Shown in pieces: positions 43,601 through 50,549 of a DNA stretch of 64,000 bases. The notes beneath the pieces were generated by a model, which did no database searches, was not told the DNA's origin, and saw only the letters and a program-made list of their open reading frames with translations. Both the position numbers and the translations under genes were made by a program. Position 1 is the first letter of the stretch. Every line of letters starts with the position of its first letter. The stretch is from Tubiluchus corallicola (taxonomy: Eukaryota > Priapulida > Priapulimorpha > Priapulimorphida > Tubiluchidae), in assembly GCA_030141605.1 (NCBI GenBank), contig JAQGDQ010000018.1, positions 310,001 through 374,000 on the forward strand, in the 5' to 3' direction.

Positions 43601-43974
43601 TTCAAATTTAAGAGGAAAACAAATGTGTGATTGTATGGATTGGTGTGTTTGTCATTTTTATCATTAATCGTGTGGCAAGTTAGTAGCAACAGTTAGGGAT
43701 TCGAGTATTTAAAATTAAAAAGTTACGTCAGCCAAATTTTCTGTGTCTTCATTAAATAAGTATTTTTACTTTTTATTGTACACAAACTTACCCTTACTAT
43801 TGGTCGGACACGTACGCCAAATTGCTGCGGACCTAACACATTGTGATTGGCGTTTCCATTACTGCCACTGCAGATCTTACCACACGTGTAGCACTCATGC
43901 TCGTGCAAATGTTTTTTATTTCTTCTTTGCTTATTGCGGCGCCAAAAACACGAGCAGTCATCCATTGTTACCAT
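5711..43974 (-). CDS. Tensin gene, N-terminal and central part (3' end outside window)
   Basis: Tensins are focal-adhesion scaffold proteins that couple integrin tails to actin; the family layout is phosphatase-like domain, C2 domain, long disordered linker, SH2, PTB. I joined 24 shared minus-strand exons plus alternative 5' exons; all have GT/AG borders and matching phases. The longest form gives 1439 codons plus one base: residues 1-72 variable N-terminus, about 125-300 phosphatase domain, about 300-430 C2 domain, 430-1439 Pro/Ser-rich linker. Family-diagnostic strings include [56 protein letters not shown] and [11 protein letters not shown]. The last visible exon ends in phase 1, so the frame continues beyond coordinate 1, where SH2 and PTB are expected. 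Vertebrate tensins are about 1400-1700 residues, and this one would probably be slightly longer. Identity is secure; the 5' end is less so. Confidence 0.95.
6328..6475 (+). repeat. Intronic direct repeat, copy 2
   Basis: Diverged partner of 4853-5003, about 1.47 kb away, with exon 26 lying between the two. Weaker similarity also extends a little upstream of both copies (tttgtgttgaata near 4740 and 6123). Confidence 0.75.
6575..6752 (-). CDS. Tensin exon 25 (linker)
   Basis: 178 bp, phase 1 in, phase 2 out, acceptor tttcaag, donor gtaaaa. It encodes [37 protein letters not shown] and [15 protein letters not shown]. No domain; Gln/Ser/Thr-rich disordered linker. Confidence 0.87.
7449..7589 (-). 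CDS. Tensin exon 24 (FPVxxxTPYMNR motif, two copies)
   Basis: 141 bp, phase 1 in, phase 1 out, acceptor ttttag, donor gtaagc. It encodes [13 protein letters not shown] and, 33 residues later, [13 protein letters not shown]. Vertebrate tensins have a single related string, AFPVSPETPYVK, in the linker; here the motif is doubled inside one exon, so this exon also confirms tensin identity for the linker. Confidence 0.93.
7740..7914 (-). CDS. Tensin exon 23 (linker, AERQ repeats)
   Basis: 175 bp, phase 0 in, phase 1 out, acceptor gttag, donor gtatgt. After [15 protein letters not shown] it has three near copies of an 8-residue unit, [16 protein letters not shown] and ERQQVMTQ, then a Pro-rich end ([12 protein letters not shown]). 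The unit is helix-prone and could extend as a short single helix. Confidence 0.87.
8216..8292 (-). CDS. Tensin exon 22 (linker)
   Basis: 77 bp, phase 1 in, phase 0 out, acceptor gttttag, donor gtaagc. It encodes [20 protein letters not shown] ending in AAPPPP, a proline run typical of an SH3 ligand. Confidence 0.87.
8975..9485 (-). CDS. Tensin exon 21 (linker with 11-residue tandem repeat)
   Basis: 511 bp, phase 0 in, phase 1 out, donor gtagtt. The acceptor region is a tandem gagcag, so an extra Gln may be included when the upstream AG (exon start 9488) is used. It encodes a Lys/Pro/Glu-rich stretch with about three copies of [12 protein letters not shown] (DNA period 33 bp, about 9098-9232), followed by a Gln-rich and His-rich end ([14 protein letters not shown]). 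No family domain is recognised; the repeat is probably lineage-specific. Confidence 0.87.
9808..9870 (-). CDS. Tensin exon 20 (21-codon symmetrical exon)
   Basis: 63 bp, phase 0 at both ends, acceptor aattag, donor gttagt. It encodes [20 protein letters not shown] plus Q. The tyrosines in DYYNEF and FSY are candidate phosphorylation sites, by inference. As a short 0-0 exon with an ordinary donor, it could be alternatively spliced. Confidence 0.8.
10379..10556 (-). CDS. Tensin exon 19 (linker, Pro/Thr/Val-rich)
   Basis: 178 bp, phase 2 in, phase 0 out, acceptor gttacag, donor gttagt. It encodes [34 protein letters not shown] and [11 protein letters not shown]: low complexity, proline-rich, no domain recognised. 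Confidence 0.85.
10643..10690 (+). repeat. GT dinucleotide microsatellite
   Basis: About 24 uninterrupted GT units in the intron between exons 18 and 19. Confidence 0.95.
11146..11739 (-). CDS. Tensin exon 18 (largest linker exon)
   Basis: 594 bp, phase 2 in, phase 2 out, acceptor cataaag, donor gtatgg. It begins [18 protein letters not shown]. It then has a charged helix-prone stretch ([33 protein letters not shown]), a Pro/Ser/Asp/Arg-rich centre ([15 protein letters not shown]), and an acidic C-terminal helix [20 protein letters not shown]. Coiled-coil potential of the first part is inferred from the heptad-like Gln/Glu/Lys pattern. Confidence 0.9.
12751..13032 (-). CDS. Tensin exon 17 (linker, Ser/Gln-rich)
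   Basis: 282 bp, phase 2 in, phase 2 out, acceptor tatacag, donor gttggt (weaker). It encodes a Ser/Gln/Glu-rich stretch ([20 protein letters not shown]), then [30 protein letters not shown] and ends PHYRR. Proline clusters suggest SH3 binding. The donor was chosen because it restores the frame of exon 18; reading through meets a stop within 11 codons. Confidence 0.85.
13985..14109 (-). CDS. Tensin exon 16 (linker)
   Basis: 125 bp, phase 0 in, phase 2 out, acceptor ttttag, donor gtaaat. It reads [20 protein letters not shown] and ends [10 protein letters not shown]. The other frames are less protein-like, and this one is forced by the phase of exon 15. It is Thr-rich and likely disordered. 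Confidence 0.85.
14576..14880 (-). CDS. Tensin exon 15 (linker, YATP repeats and acidic helix)
   Basis: 305 bp, phase 1 in, phase 0 out, acceptor tttacag, donor gtacgg. It has a low-complexity Asn/Pro part with near repeats IYATPNKP and VYATPSNP, then [20 protein letters not shown]. The latter is an LD-like acidic amphipathic helix of the kind found just after the C2 region in vertebrate tensins (compare their LDQLLSGF). Confidence 0.9.
15148..15315 (-). CDS. Tensin exon 14 (linker start, [11 protein letters not shown] motif)
   Basis: 168 bp, phase 1 in, phase 1 out, acceptor ttttttgaag, donor gtatgt. It encodes [20 protein letters not shown] then [13 protein letters not shown]. GPxDGSLYAxV and the DSGxSSxS stretch both occur at this point in vertebrate tensins. 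Confidence 0.93.
16909..17079 (-). CDS. Tensin exon 13 (end of C2, start of linker)
   Basis: 171 bp, phase 1 in, phase 1 out, acceptor caacag, donor gtaaga. It encodes [35 protein letters not shown] and EDGIDG. These match the tensin strings DDRFPDYGKVE and VDYNTxDPLIRWDSYENF that close the C2 domain. Confidence 0.95.
17790..18051 (+). pseudogene. LINE remnant (C-terminal end of reverse-transcriptase ORF)
   Basis: The plus strand reads [15 protein letters not shown], then after two in-frame TGA codons [17 protein letters not shown] and [12 protein letters not shown]. This is the decayed form of the C-terminal motif of many non-LTR elements (GHVxRMxDxRIPKxLLYGEL...GRPxxRYKDxxKRDLK). The first stop falls where the family has Arg, as CpG decay would produce. 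It sits antisense in the intron between tensin exons 12 and 13. Confidence 0.8.
18226..18373 (-). CDS. Tensin exon 12 (C2 domain)
   Basis: 148 bp, phase 0 in, phase 1 out, acceptor atttcag, donor gtatgt. It encodes [39 protein letters not shown] and [10 protein letters not shown], matching the tensin C2 core GDxLxKCYHKK...RDVIFRxQFHT...FGKEDLDxA. Confidence 0.96.
18581..18696 (-). CDS. Tensin exon 11 (C2 domain)
   Basis: 116 bp, phase 1 in, phase 0 out, acceptor tatag, donor gtatgt. It encodes [20 protein letters not shown] and [12 protein letters not shown], matching the C2 strand GCRPFLKLYQAMQPVYTSG of tensins. Confidence 0.96.
18851..18963 (-). CDS. Tensin exon 10 (phosphatase/C2 junction)
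   Basis: 113 bp, phase 2 in, phase 1 out, acceptor ataacag, donor gtaagc. It encodes [19 protein letters not shown] and [16 protein letters not shown], nearly identical to vertebrate tensins, marking the end of the phosphatase fold and the first C2 strand. Confidence 0.96.
19329..19412 (-). CDS. Tensin exon 9 (phosphatase domain)
   Basis: 84 bp, phase 2 in, phase 2 out, acceptor ttttag, donor gtcagt. It encodes [17 protein letters not shown] and THPSQRR, matching the tensin segment [14 protein letters not shown]...PSQRRY. Confidence 0.95.
19648..19712 (-). CDS. Tensin exon 8 (rest of P-loop)
   Basis: 65 bp, phase 0 in, phase 2 out, acceptor tgttgcag, donor gtaaaa. It encodes [20 protein letters not shown]. 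Joined to exon 7 it gives HCKGSTGR, a complete HCX5R signature; the Arg codon is at 19700-19698. The helix that follows (GVVxASYMHY) matches vertebrate tensins. Confidence 0.95.
20460..20582 (-). CDS. Tensin exon 7 (WPD loop and catalytic Cys)
   Basis: 123 bp, phase 0 both ends, acceptor atttcag, donor gtgagt. It encodes [13 protein letters not shown] with the WPD general-acid loop, then [20 protein letters not shown] and VAVLHCK. The last three codons are the start of the phosphatase P-loop. The Cys codon TGT is at 20465-20463, so the nucleophile that is lost in vertebrate TNS1 is present here. Confidence 0.96.
21089..21237 (-). CDS. Tensin exon 6 (phosphatase domain)
   Basis: 149 bp, phase 1 in, phase 0 out, acceptor cttatag, donor gtatgt. 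It encodes AMSFPPGG, then [17 protein letters not shown] and [18 protein letters not shown], which align throughout with vertebrate tensins and with the equivalent PTEN strands. Confidence 0.95.
22371..22429 (-). CDS. Tensin exon 5 (start of phosphatase domain)
   Basis: 59 bp, phase 2 in, phase 1 out, acceptor ctttag, donor gtaaga. It encodes [17 protein letters not shown]. The string D-x-x-YITERxIAMSFP, completed by exon 6, is the conserved start of the tensin/PTEN phosphatase-like domain. Confidence 0.92.
22933..22997 (-). CDS. Tensin exon 4
   Basis: Acceptor ttatttcag, donor gtatgt; 65 bp, phase 0 in, phase 2 out. It encodes [19 protein letters not shown] (residues about 106-124 of the long form) plus MQ, leading into the phosphatase domain. 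The basic helix-like tail resembles the position of the lipid-binding N-terminal segment of PTEN, an analogy only. The frame is fixed by exon 5. Confidence 0.8.
24406..24504 (-). CDS. Tensin exon 3 (Ser/Tyr/Gln-rich, 33 codons)
   Basis: The acceptor tttcag and donor gtgagt enclose 99 bp in phase 0 at both ends, reading [13 protein letters not shown] followed by a Ser/His/Tyr/Gln-rich stretch ([17 protein letters not shown]). It lies just before the phosphatase domain and is probably the first exon shared by all isoforms. Because it is symmetrical (0-0), it could be a cassette. No domain is recognised. The Tyr residues could be phosphorylation sites, which is inference. Confidence 0.75.
30633..32400 (+). 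repeat. Imperfect tandem duplication of about 0.45 kb
   Basis: Unit A runs 30633-31067 and resumes at 31780-31898 after the transposon; unit B runs 31914-32400. Shared strings include CTTCTTAAAC, GCCATCAA.GCCGCGCAA, GAGTTGTTTAGAAGTAA, TAGTCAGCATATCC and ACTAGAACA.GTAAAATGCACGA. The divergence is considerable, so the duplication is old. Confidence 0.8.
31068..31779. mobile_element. 712-bp inverted-repeat transposon with 8-bp target duplication
   Basis: The ends are inverted: the left end has CGTTTCCCGGAAAAG and the right end, reversed, has CGTTTCCCAGAAAAC. It is flanked by TTTGATTG (31060-31067) and TTTGACTG (31780-31787), an 8-bp duplication with one change. The related sequence at 32276-32283 has a single TTTGACTG and no insertion. 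An 8-bp duplication is typical of hAT elements. The left 190 bp and right 60 bp carry many variants of an AGAAAA / TTTTTTC unit. No transposase was seen, so it is non-autonomous. Confidence 0.8.
34435..34535 (+). repeat. Weak 5S rRNA-like stretch
   Basis: CCTGTGGCCACTGCC, then GGTCCAGAACGATGCTTAAC and ATGGGGACCAGGAATAAC, fall in the order and rough spacing of the 5S segments GGCCATACC, CGTCCGATC...TTAAGC and ATGGGAGACCGCCTGGGAATAC. Too diverged to be a working gene; it could be a SINE3-type head or chance. Confidence 0.25.
34997..35014 (-). CDS. Tensin alternative first exon 1b, coding part (six codons)
   Basis: ATG AAC GAC GTA GGA CAG is followed directly by a strong donor, gtgagc. The phase is 0 and joins exon 3 to give MNDVGQ-QNSDNK. 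The untranslated part of the exon would extend upstream (higher coordinates) to about 35150. A TATA/CArG-like sequence lies at 35172-35185. The longer open frame over 35005-35133 in another register is not used, because it would leave phase 1 against phase-0 exon 3. The start context is moderate (C at -3). If real, this is an internal promoter that yields a tensin without the Cys-rich N-terminus. Confidence 0.45.
35015..35190 (-). promoter_or_regulatory. Candidate promoter and 5' UTR for exon 1b
   Basis: Reading the minus strand, a TATA-like ccatatataga at about 35185-35175 lies 160-170 bp upstream of the exon 1b ATG. The same bases read CTATATATGG on the plus strand (35176-35185), one base from a CArG box. 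CArG boxes bind SRF, which controls many actin-adhesion genes; this link is inference. The flanking 35210-35230 is locally GC-rich (gcgcgc) in an otherwise AT-rich region. There is no direct evidence of a transcription start. Confidence 0.3.
35231..35277 (-). repeat. Exon 3-like sequence upstream of exon 1b
   Basis: The minus strand shares CAATAAAGTG, TCAACGTTC and CTGGCGTC.TCATC with tensin exon 3 (24406-24504), in the same order over about 50 bp. There is no acceptor and the frame is not kept, so this would be a decayed duplicate or a shared regulatory block. Confidence 0.45.
35280..38470. other. Intron between microexon and exon 1b: little recognisable
   Basis: No gene or transposon protein was recognised. 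Near its end (about 38235-38340) there is a degenerate GGTTGATT-like repeat. The rest is AT-rich. Confidence 0.5.
38235..38340 (+). repeat. Degenerate GGTTGATT-like minisatellite
   Basis: Repeated variants of ggttgatt/ggttgagt/agttgatt over about 100 bp. The period is irregular. Confidence 0.5.
38471..38503 (-). CDS. Tensin 33-nt microexon 2a
   Basis: A T-rich tract ending in tttttttgcag precedes exactly 11 codons ([11 protein letters not shown]), followed by a near-consensus donor (ATG then gtaagtg). It starts and ends in phase 0, so it can be included or skipped between exon 1a and exon 3 without shifting the frame. The 33 bp are open in the required frame, and both splice sites are among the best in this part of the window. 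It adds a short Ser/Pro/Thr peptide ahead of the phosphatase domain. No similarity to known tensin residues is claimed. Confidence 0.6.
39586..39784 (+). repeat. TCA/CCA trinucleotide tract and short CAG run
   Basis: About 130 bp of imperfect TCA repeats with CCA and GCC variants, followed 50 bp later by five CAG units. Confidence 0.9.
40073..40105 (+). repeat. TA-rich microsatellite
   Basis: TA dinucleotides interrupted by single TTTA units. Confidence 0.9.
41080..41350. promoter_or_regulatory. GC-richer block with CRE and E-box palindromes
   Basis: This 270-bp block stands out from its AT-rich surroundings. It contains a perfect CRE/ATF palindrome TGACGTCA at 41221-41228, a nearby half-site-like tgatgtcacg, and a CACGTG E-box at 41295-41300 next to gcgcg runs. 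It is open on both strands and lies between exon 1a and the microexon of the tensin gene. The minus-strand frame ends at a donor-like GAC/gtaagc at 41098 in phase 0, so this could be another promoter with a first exon, or an intronic enhancer. Confidence 0.35.
43792..43974 (-). CDS. Tensin alternative first exon 1a (Cys/His-rich N-terminus)
   Basis: An ATG-initiated frame of 61 codons ends in a strong donor (AGG then gtaagt) in phase 0, which fits both the microexon at 38471-38503 and exon 3. The second ATG at 43965 has the better context (A at -3, G at +4), so translation may start there. The peptide begins with a Cys-containing basic stretch ([17 protein letters not shown]) and then has a Cys pair, CYTCGKIC, preceded by HLHEHE. 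Tensin-2 carries an N-terminal zinc-binding C1 domain, but this exon lacks the full C1 Cys/His pattern, so I do not call it one. A basic patch with cysteines near the N-terminus could serve membrane attachment, which is inference. Assignment to tensin rests on phase, strand and position, not on homology. Confidence 0.55.
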
Positions 43975-46900
43975 GCAGTTTCAACAAGGTTTACCACGAT
44001 ACCTTATAGCTTTTTTTTCTTGGCACATTGAAAATCAAAAATTCGCGATTTTATGACACACTATATTCACTGTTGCGTATAAACACATAGACCTACATTC
44101 GCCTTGTTTAACATTAATTTTGTTGTGTATCAAAGTACAGATGCAACACTCGTCTGTAACACCAAATTGTGTACAATGGCCTTGTGCGAATGCAGGCCTG
44201 CATTAGACAGTATAGGCAAATGTTCTTAACTAACATTACCAATTGCGATTCAAGTAAAATAAATGCTACCTCCAACAAGCGAAATTTGCGAAAAGTATTT
44301 CGTAGTTAAATTTGTAAATTTCACGAATTTCGTTTAGGCTTCACAATAATATTATGCACCATGGTGATCTGACCATTTCCTGACAACAAAAGACACGGAA
44401 CATATCTACTGACTTCTAGTCTAACTCGTAATAAATAATAGTGATGTCCCTGATAAATGAATCATTGCCTCGAGAATTCATTTAACGTCACGTTTACCTA
44501 ATTTCTCGTTTTTCCGTCTCTTTCCGATCAATCTTCCAAACTCGCGACAATTTTCCTTCTATGATAATACTCAACAAGCAACAGCGTCTTAGGTTCACTG
44601 CAACTGTTCACAAAAATCTCAATTCTACCCAGACTGACAAGTGTTACTACTTTATCAACACAGCAGAAAAGAAACGGCAGCTCCGTTTACTCACTTAATC
44701 AATTTGTTACAAGTTTCTTCAACTTCGAACTCGCCGCTTAGCCCAGTCAAGGGGGAAGCATTTCAGAAAACTAATCGCTGCATCCCAGTAATGAGATGAA
44801 GCCGAAGAGAGGAGCATGCAACTAGCCTACGAGACGTTGTAGTTTGACATAATGTAAACATGGCAGACACACTATCTTCGTTTTTATAGGAATATTATAC
44901 CTACGGTGGAACAATAACATTAAACTCACTGCTACACTACCATACGCAAGGCTGAAGCGCTTGCGCACTCTGATCGTAATAAGCATATCGAGCTCACAAG
45001 TGCTTTTTCGTTGAGCATTTTGTGAAATATTTACAGTACATGGTATGATGGTTATGGTATGGAACATAATTAATATCATGAGGCTATGAGCCCCAAAGAA
45101 CTGCGCGCTAATTTATAAAGGAGCTATGTACGGGAGTTAGAAATAAGTGACTTTTTCACTAATCACTTGTGCTGCCACAAAGCGCCATTCACGTTTGAAC
45201 CTGTTGCGCTTTTTCCCACACCGATAAAAAACAGGTGGTAAGTGAATGTTACACGCTGATGGTCATTAGGAAATTAAAAAACAGGTCATGGTATAGGACA
45301 TGTTAGCCTATACATTGGCGTATGGCTTAATAATATTACAGGTGCATAGAGTCAAACTGAGGTCTTGTTCTCCCTTTTCTATTTTTCACTTAAAATGTTT
45401 GGTGCTAATTTTTGATTCGATGATATTAGTTTCGTTTTTGTCATTGCAAATGTTTCACATTTGGGCTGCCATATGTGTAACTAAAGCAACAAATTTTGAT
45501 AACTAAAGTGAAATGGCCATTTTCTGCTCTATACTTGATGTGATATAGCTGAATAAACTAATTAACTTATTAAGAAACATTATTTTACTTTACTTTGGTA
45601 AAGTCGAATAACGTTAGTTTATGAGCAAACTAAAGTTAATCGTAATTTTACAGGAAATGCGTCATATTCTACTCTCTTGCCGCCACTTCTCAAAGGTATA
45701 ATATCGGATAAGTTCTATAAGCGAAATTTTATCTAATGGCGACACAGCGACAGCACTATGAACTCATATTAGTTTTATACTATGCAAAGCACAAGTTACC
45801 ATCCATTTTAATAAAAAAGAAAGCGTTATAAGCTGTTGTTTCTTTACTATAGAAATAGACTTTGATAACATCGTAACGATTAACGAAATGTTAGTAACTA
45901 TTTTACAGAAAAGAAAGCATCCACCCAGATAAGCTGTCCTCTGTGAAGTTTAATAACAGAAAATTTGTGATAAAATGCTTAACAAAGCTTCCCAATTTTT
46001 ATTGTACAATCATATAGCTAAGAGTAACTAATAATTATCGTCTTGAAGTGTTGAGAGTGTACACATAACACAGTACTGGTTATTTCAAGGCACAGTGTAT
46101 TAAAAGGCGCTACAAATTCAACTGAAACACCGAGTACTGGAACACTGCTGAAATTGGCAGCTTCATCTGAATTCATCTGAATCGATGAATTGCGGCAAAT
46201 GTGTAATTATTGAGAACTAGACGCTTAGGTGAAATGATGGAAATTAGATAATGGTACTATGCCCACGAGTGTGCGCAAATGGTTGAAGCCTTGACAGTTC
46301 TTACTGCTCCTTGGTGTCGGCCAGCTGGCAGAGATGTTACAGGAAGTCAGGCCATTCACTATTTCCATCTTCAATCAGGTTTCGAACAGAATGCACTTGA
46401 AATATTCAATTAAGGAATAATTCAGTCAAAAACGCTACACTTAATTTATACTAAATTTTATAATGAAATTGTTATAGTCAATTTAAACTACAAAACTACA
46501 ATGTATACTGCCTAGAAACTAGGGGTAAACCATCGAACAGCTGTGGGACGTTTGTGGTTTAAAAAATATAGTGAAGAGTTAAACGTGTTTTGAATCTGTC
46601 AGCGGGCCTCTTGCAGATGTCATTGTAACTAATAGACCTGCAAAGTTTTTCTGTTCTAATGTGTCTTATAATTTGTTAAGCGTTAGTGATTTTCACTGTT
46701 TCATCTATACAGCTTTTAGATCCAGCTCTACACTTTTCTGAAGATCTGTTTTGTAAAAATATAGTTCAATGCCTATTACCAATTGTTTCTTTCTTTTTTA
46801 GTGAAACAGACGATCAATGGTGGACGTATATCCTCTTAATAGACGAGCATGCTCCAATTAAATGTCTATACACCTCCTTAAAGAAGTGTAGTATTTTATT

Positions 46901-47356
46901 TTGCAGAAAAATGTAGAACAAATTCAACTGCTGCTTTTTGCCCAATTATAAAACCCTTCTTGTCTAATAAATATTAGTCGAGCTCAAAAATAACATTGTA
47001 TGAGAGTCACAAAATTGCCACGAGAAAAACAGATCTTAGTGAAACTTTCTTAGAGCACTTCTTCTGCTCGGAGAAGTGATTTTGAAGCAGTCCTGAGTAG
47101 CGGCAGTAGCCAAATGAAGAAGAGACAAATACTACAGCAGGTTCTCTCACTTGATGCACCCAAGGGGTTTGTCAGGGTTATCCATGACGTATACACTTTG
47201 TACGGAAGACGAAACCTTGGAAAAACGAAGTCAAGTTATTCCCACAAGAGTTCAGGAAGGGACAATTGCCAGACCGTTTGCTGAAAACTACAGAACCCTC
47301 TTTAGCGCTTACTTTGCTACTTTTAAAAGTACACAGATTAACAGCGCATGCTATGT

Positions 47357-47386
47357 CATATATATATATATATATATATATATATT
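47357..47386 (+). repeat. TA microsatellite
   Basis: About 14 TA units, pure. Confidence 0.9.
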
Positions 47387-50141
47387 CTCGATAAAGACCT
47401 GTAACAACTTGTGTTATTTATGTAGAAAAGTGACAATACATAAAATTTATCTTATTTTATCTTTCCGTTGACTCCTGCAATTTGCCTTGCACTCATGCTT
47501 ATTATTCTGTAATTGCATCGCAGTAGCCAATGTCAAGGACACGGCCAACAAGCGCTGTAGCACAGATAGCTGCACAGACAAGGTTTTAGCTTCTGTAGGA
47601 TTAGTATGCCACTTCAACCAGGTCTGGTATATTCCCACAAGCCTTCCTGGAAACAGCCTATACTTATCTGATACAAATCATATTCGGATTAACAAGTTGC
47701 TAGCTTGAATGCAACGACAGAAATGCTTCTCAGTGTACCTATCATTTAATACCTGATAGATGATAACATATATCATTTAAAATGTACCGCATATAAATGG
47801 AAAAAAAGAAAAAATACAATATAGACTATATAATGGTTGAAATGTGGAGGTGATATAGTTGTAAAATTTCTGAAGCGAAGCAAACGCTGCAAGCTAAACG
47901 TGGCAACCAGGATGTGTTTATCCGGCTATTACCTGGGTTGACTTGAACATTGGCCTTACACGACAGACAATCTACTTCTTGTGCTAGCTGCAGCTGATAA
48001 CTTAGATATTAGCTAGGACACTGATTTAGATTGGTGATGACATGCTACCTAAGTGGGTCTTATCTCTTCAGTAGCATACCGCCTGCCACACCAAGTTCTG
48101 GACCCGCCTGGGAGAAATTTATATATACAGTATCTCACTGTGGTCCGTGGATTATCAACTTAGGTAAGATATTACAAGAAGACATCTTTCTTTGACTTCG
48201 TACAGTGACTGAATAGATCAGAGATGACAAGCTTGATAACGTCTATGAAAAAGAAAATCAGATAAAAAGCTATTGAAACTATATTGAATCAGACTTAGTG
48301 TGAGCTGACAAAAGAGGTTGGCTTAGCGTCTTATACCTCTAAGCCGTTTAAGACTCTGGGAGGACACCCCGTGGACCAAAAATCATGTTAAAATACACAA
48401 TAGGCAGTTTCTATTACGTTCGCAACATCATTAATGTTAAAGTTTAGAAGCTTTGCTTGAAGTTTCCGGCTACTTCTGCTAAACTTTGAGTAGACAAAAA
48501 AACATTTCGTTTTGCTACATTTAGGTCTACTATTAATTTTTTAAGATGTGGTCTTTTGTACAGAAAGTACTTTGGATCTAATTGAACCTGAACCCGGGTT
48601 AATGGCTGGGTAGTACAAAGAGGTCCACCAGAAGATCATTTAAATCACCTGTAAATTGCAAAAATCCATCAAACAGGCATACAAGTTCTGCGTTCTTGTA
48701 TCCTACCTGCCCTCTGGACGGCAATCACTGCCCGGCATAAAATGCTAATGGTTTGTCCGTCAAAGTTGTAGGACTAGTTGTCAAGTCTATTTACCTTAAA
48801 CTTGAATTGATAAATTACTTGCCATTGCTGTACAACGCCACATAAAATGTGTAAATAGTGGAAAGCTGCAACAGAGCACCTTTAGAAAAAGAATGTGAGG
48901 TGCCATTGAAATTGGCCCCATGTGTTTACTCAAGATCATTTGCATAAACAAGGAAGGACGCCAAGGTTTAAACGGCAACTATTTACAACATTTTCCCTTG
49001 CTTGTGTAGCTACAATAGCTTATGTCGACAATCGCCATTTTTGCAAACTTATGCAAACTATTAGAGCCCTTATAAACGATATCATCTTCTCATCTTCTCT
49101 AACAGCTTTCAGTATTATTGGATTTCTGTTAACCAAGGGCCTATGCGCAATTTTTCATTGATGTACAAATTTCAATATACAAAATGGTAAACATTAACTA
49201 TGATTAAGTCACACACACACAGTTTTCTTAGGATGCCTAAAGGTGCAAATATGTATCGGGTTCAGCTATCAGATATAATGATAATTTTTTCCTTTTTCTT
49301 ACCAAAAGCGCTACTTTTTGATATTTGGCACAATACTACAGTAGCTAACCTATAACATTGTAAAGATTTTCGCAGACACAGTATGTGTTCATTATTAGTA
49401 AAAGGCATTACTTGTAAAATTCTTTTGCAGTTAGAATTTAAAAGTTTAAAATGTTCTAGCTTTAAAGAATAAAATTTAAAATTTCATGTAAAATTTGACA
49501 AAAAGCAAGGTCATGAGTACGTCTAGAAGGCCTTCCAAAATGTTCTTTTGGTTTATGTGTGGCTACTATATAGCAATAGCTGCAGTGATGCGGTATTCCT
49601 AATTTTATTTGAAAGGCGTTAGCTATTAATTGAAATACAGCCTAAACTGCAAGTGTAGATTATAACTTTATAACTACACGTATAAAATTAATAATTCATC
49701 TATCAAACCAAGTTTACAAATTTCCTCCTTTTTGAAGTGAAAGGAGGCACTCGTGCCCGTCAAAATGAATGATGACATTCTAAATTTCCATTTTCCGGGA
49801 TTTAAACACAACCGGCATGCGAACCTGGGAACCCGGCCGACCTTGACAACTGAACTTGATGCATCACCCATAACTAATCTGCCTAAACATACAAAAGACA
49901 CAAGGCAGATTATATCTACGGTAAGCCTCAGCAGCTTATCTTTACGTTATTATTTCAATAACGAAATACGGGGTAAATGTACTCCAGTTCATGAACATTT
50001 ACAGCATCTTTAAGTGATTAATATAAGCACGTAGACCTACAAGTTAAACAACTTTGAAAATTAGACTTGACATTGCAGCAACAGCAGCAGCAGTAGTAAT
50101 ATTAGCCATAGCCATAACTGCAGCCATTGACATATAATATA

Positions 50142-50549
50142 CAAGGCCGTAGTCGGCGGTCCGGCCGGTCCGGCCATGGCCGGACCACTTTTTCTGCCAT
50201 ACGTGCCTAGGCATTCTCAGCCCTGCGTGGAGTAAAAACTTATTTGCGGACTACGATGACTCAAACTAGACTGAACAATCTCATGACTTTGCATGTACAT
50301 ATGAATAGAACAGACGCTCTCGACCTGAAGGAAATTGCGAACGAGTGTACTGGTAGAAATGAGCGGCGCAGATGTGTGTTTGGAAGTTTTGATCAATCAT
50401 GTCATCATTGAGTATGTGTAGTGCCCTATTATATTATAATTCTGTATTATAAATTATAATATACTCTTCTATATGTTGCTGCTGTATTCTTTTTCCACCT
50501 GTTCCGTATCTGTGGCCGGACCACTTTTCAAAAGCCGACTACGGCCCTG
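50142..50549 (+). mobile_element. 408-bp hAT deletion derivative with transposase C-terminus
   Basis: Terminal inverted repeats CAAGGCCGTAGTCGGC (left) and, reversed from the right, CAGGGCCGTAGTCGGC match at 15 of 16 bases and begin CA.GG as hAT elements do. A second motif, GGCCGGACCACTTTT, occurs in the same orientation inside each end (50178-50192 and 50514-50528). The interior codes for the last 66 residues of a hAT transposase. Everything upstream of that is missing. Flanks share only ATATA, so the 8-bp duplication expected for hAT is not intact. Confidence 0.88.
50211..50411 (+). pseudogene. hAT transposase C-terminal fragment (hATC dimerisation region)
   Basis: The frame starting at 50211 reads AFSALRGVKTYLRTTMTQTR, LNNLMTLHVHM, DALDLKEIANEC and RRCVFGSF and ends at a TGA (50409-50411) with no internal stop. 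The string FSxLxxxKTYLRTTMxxxRLNxLMxLH is the hallmark of the hATC domain near the end of hAT transposases. There is no start codon, zinc finger or catalytic core, so it is not functional alone. The intact frame suggests the deletion is fairly young or the parent is still active elsewhere. Confidence 0.88.

Larger units (their letters stand above)
38504..43791. other. Intron between exon 1a and microexon
   Basis: Contains a TCA trinucleotide tract (39586-39720), a short CAG run (39770-39784), a TA tract (40073-40105) and the CRE/E-box block (41080-41350). No protein-like frame was recognised outside the last. Confidence 0.5.
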
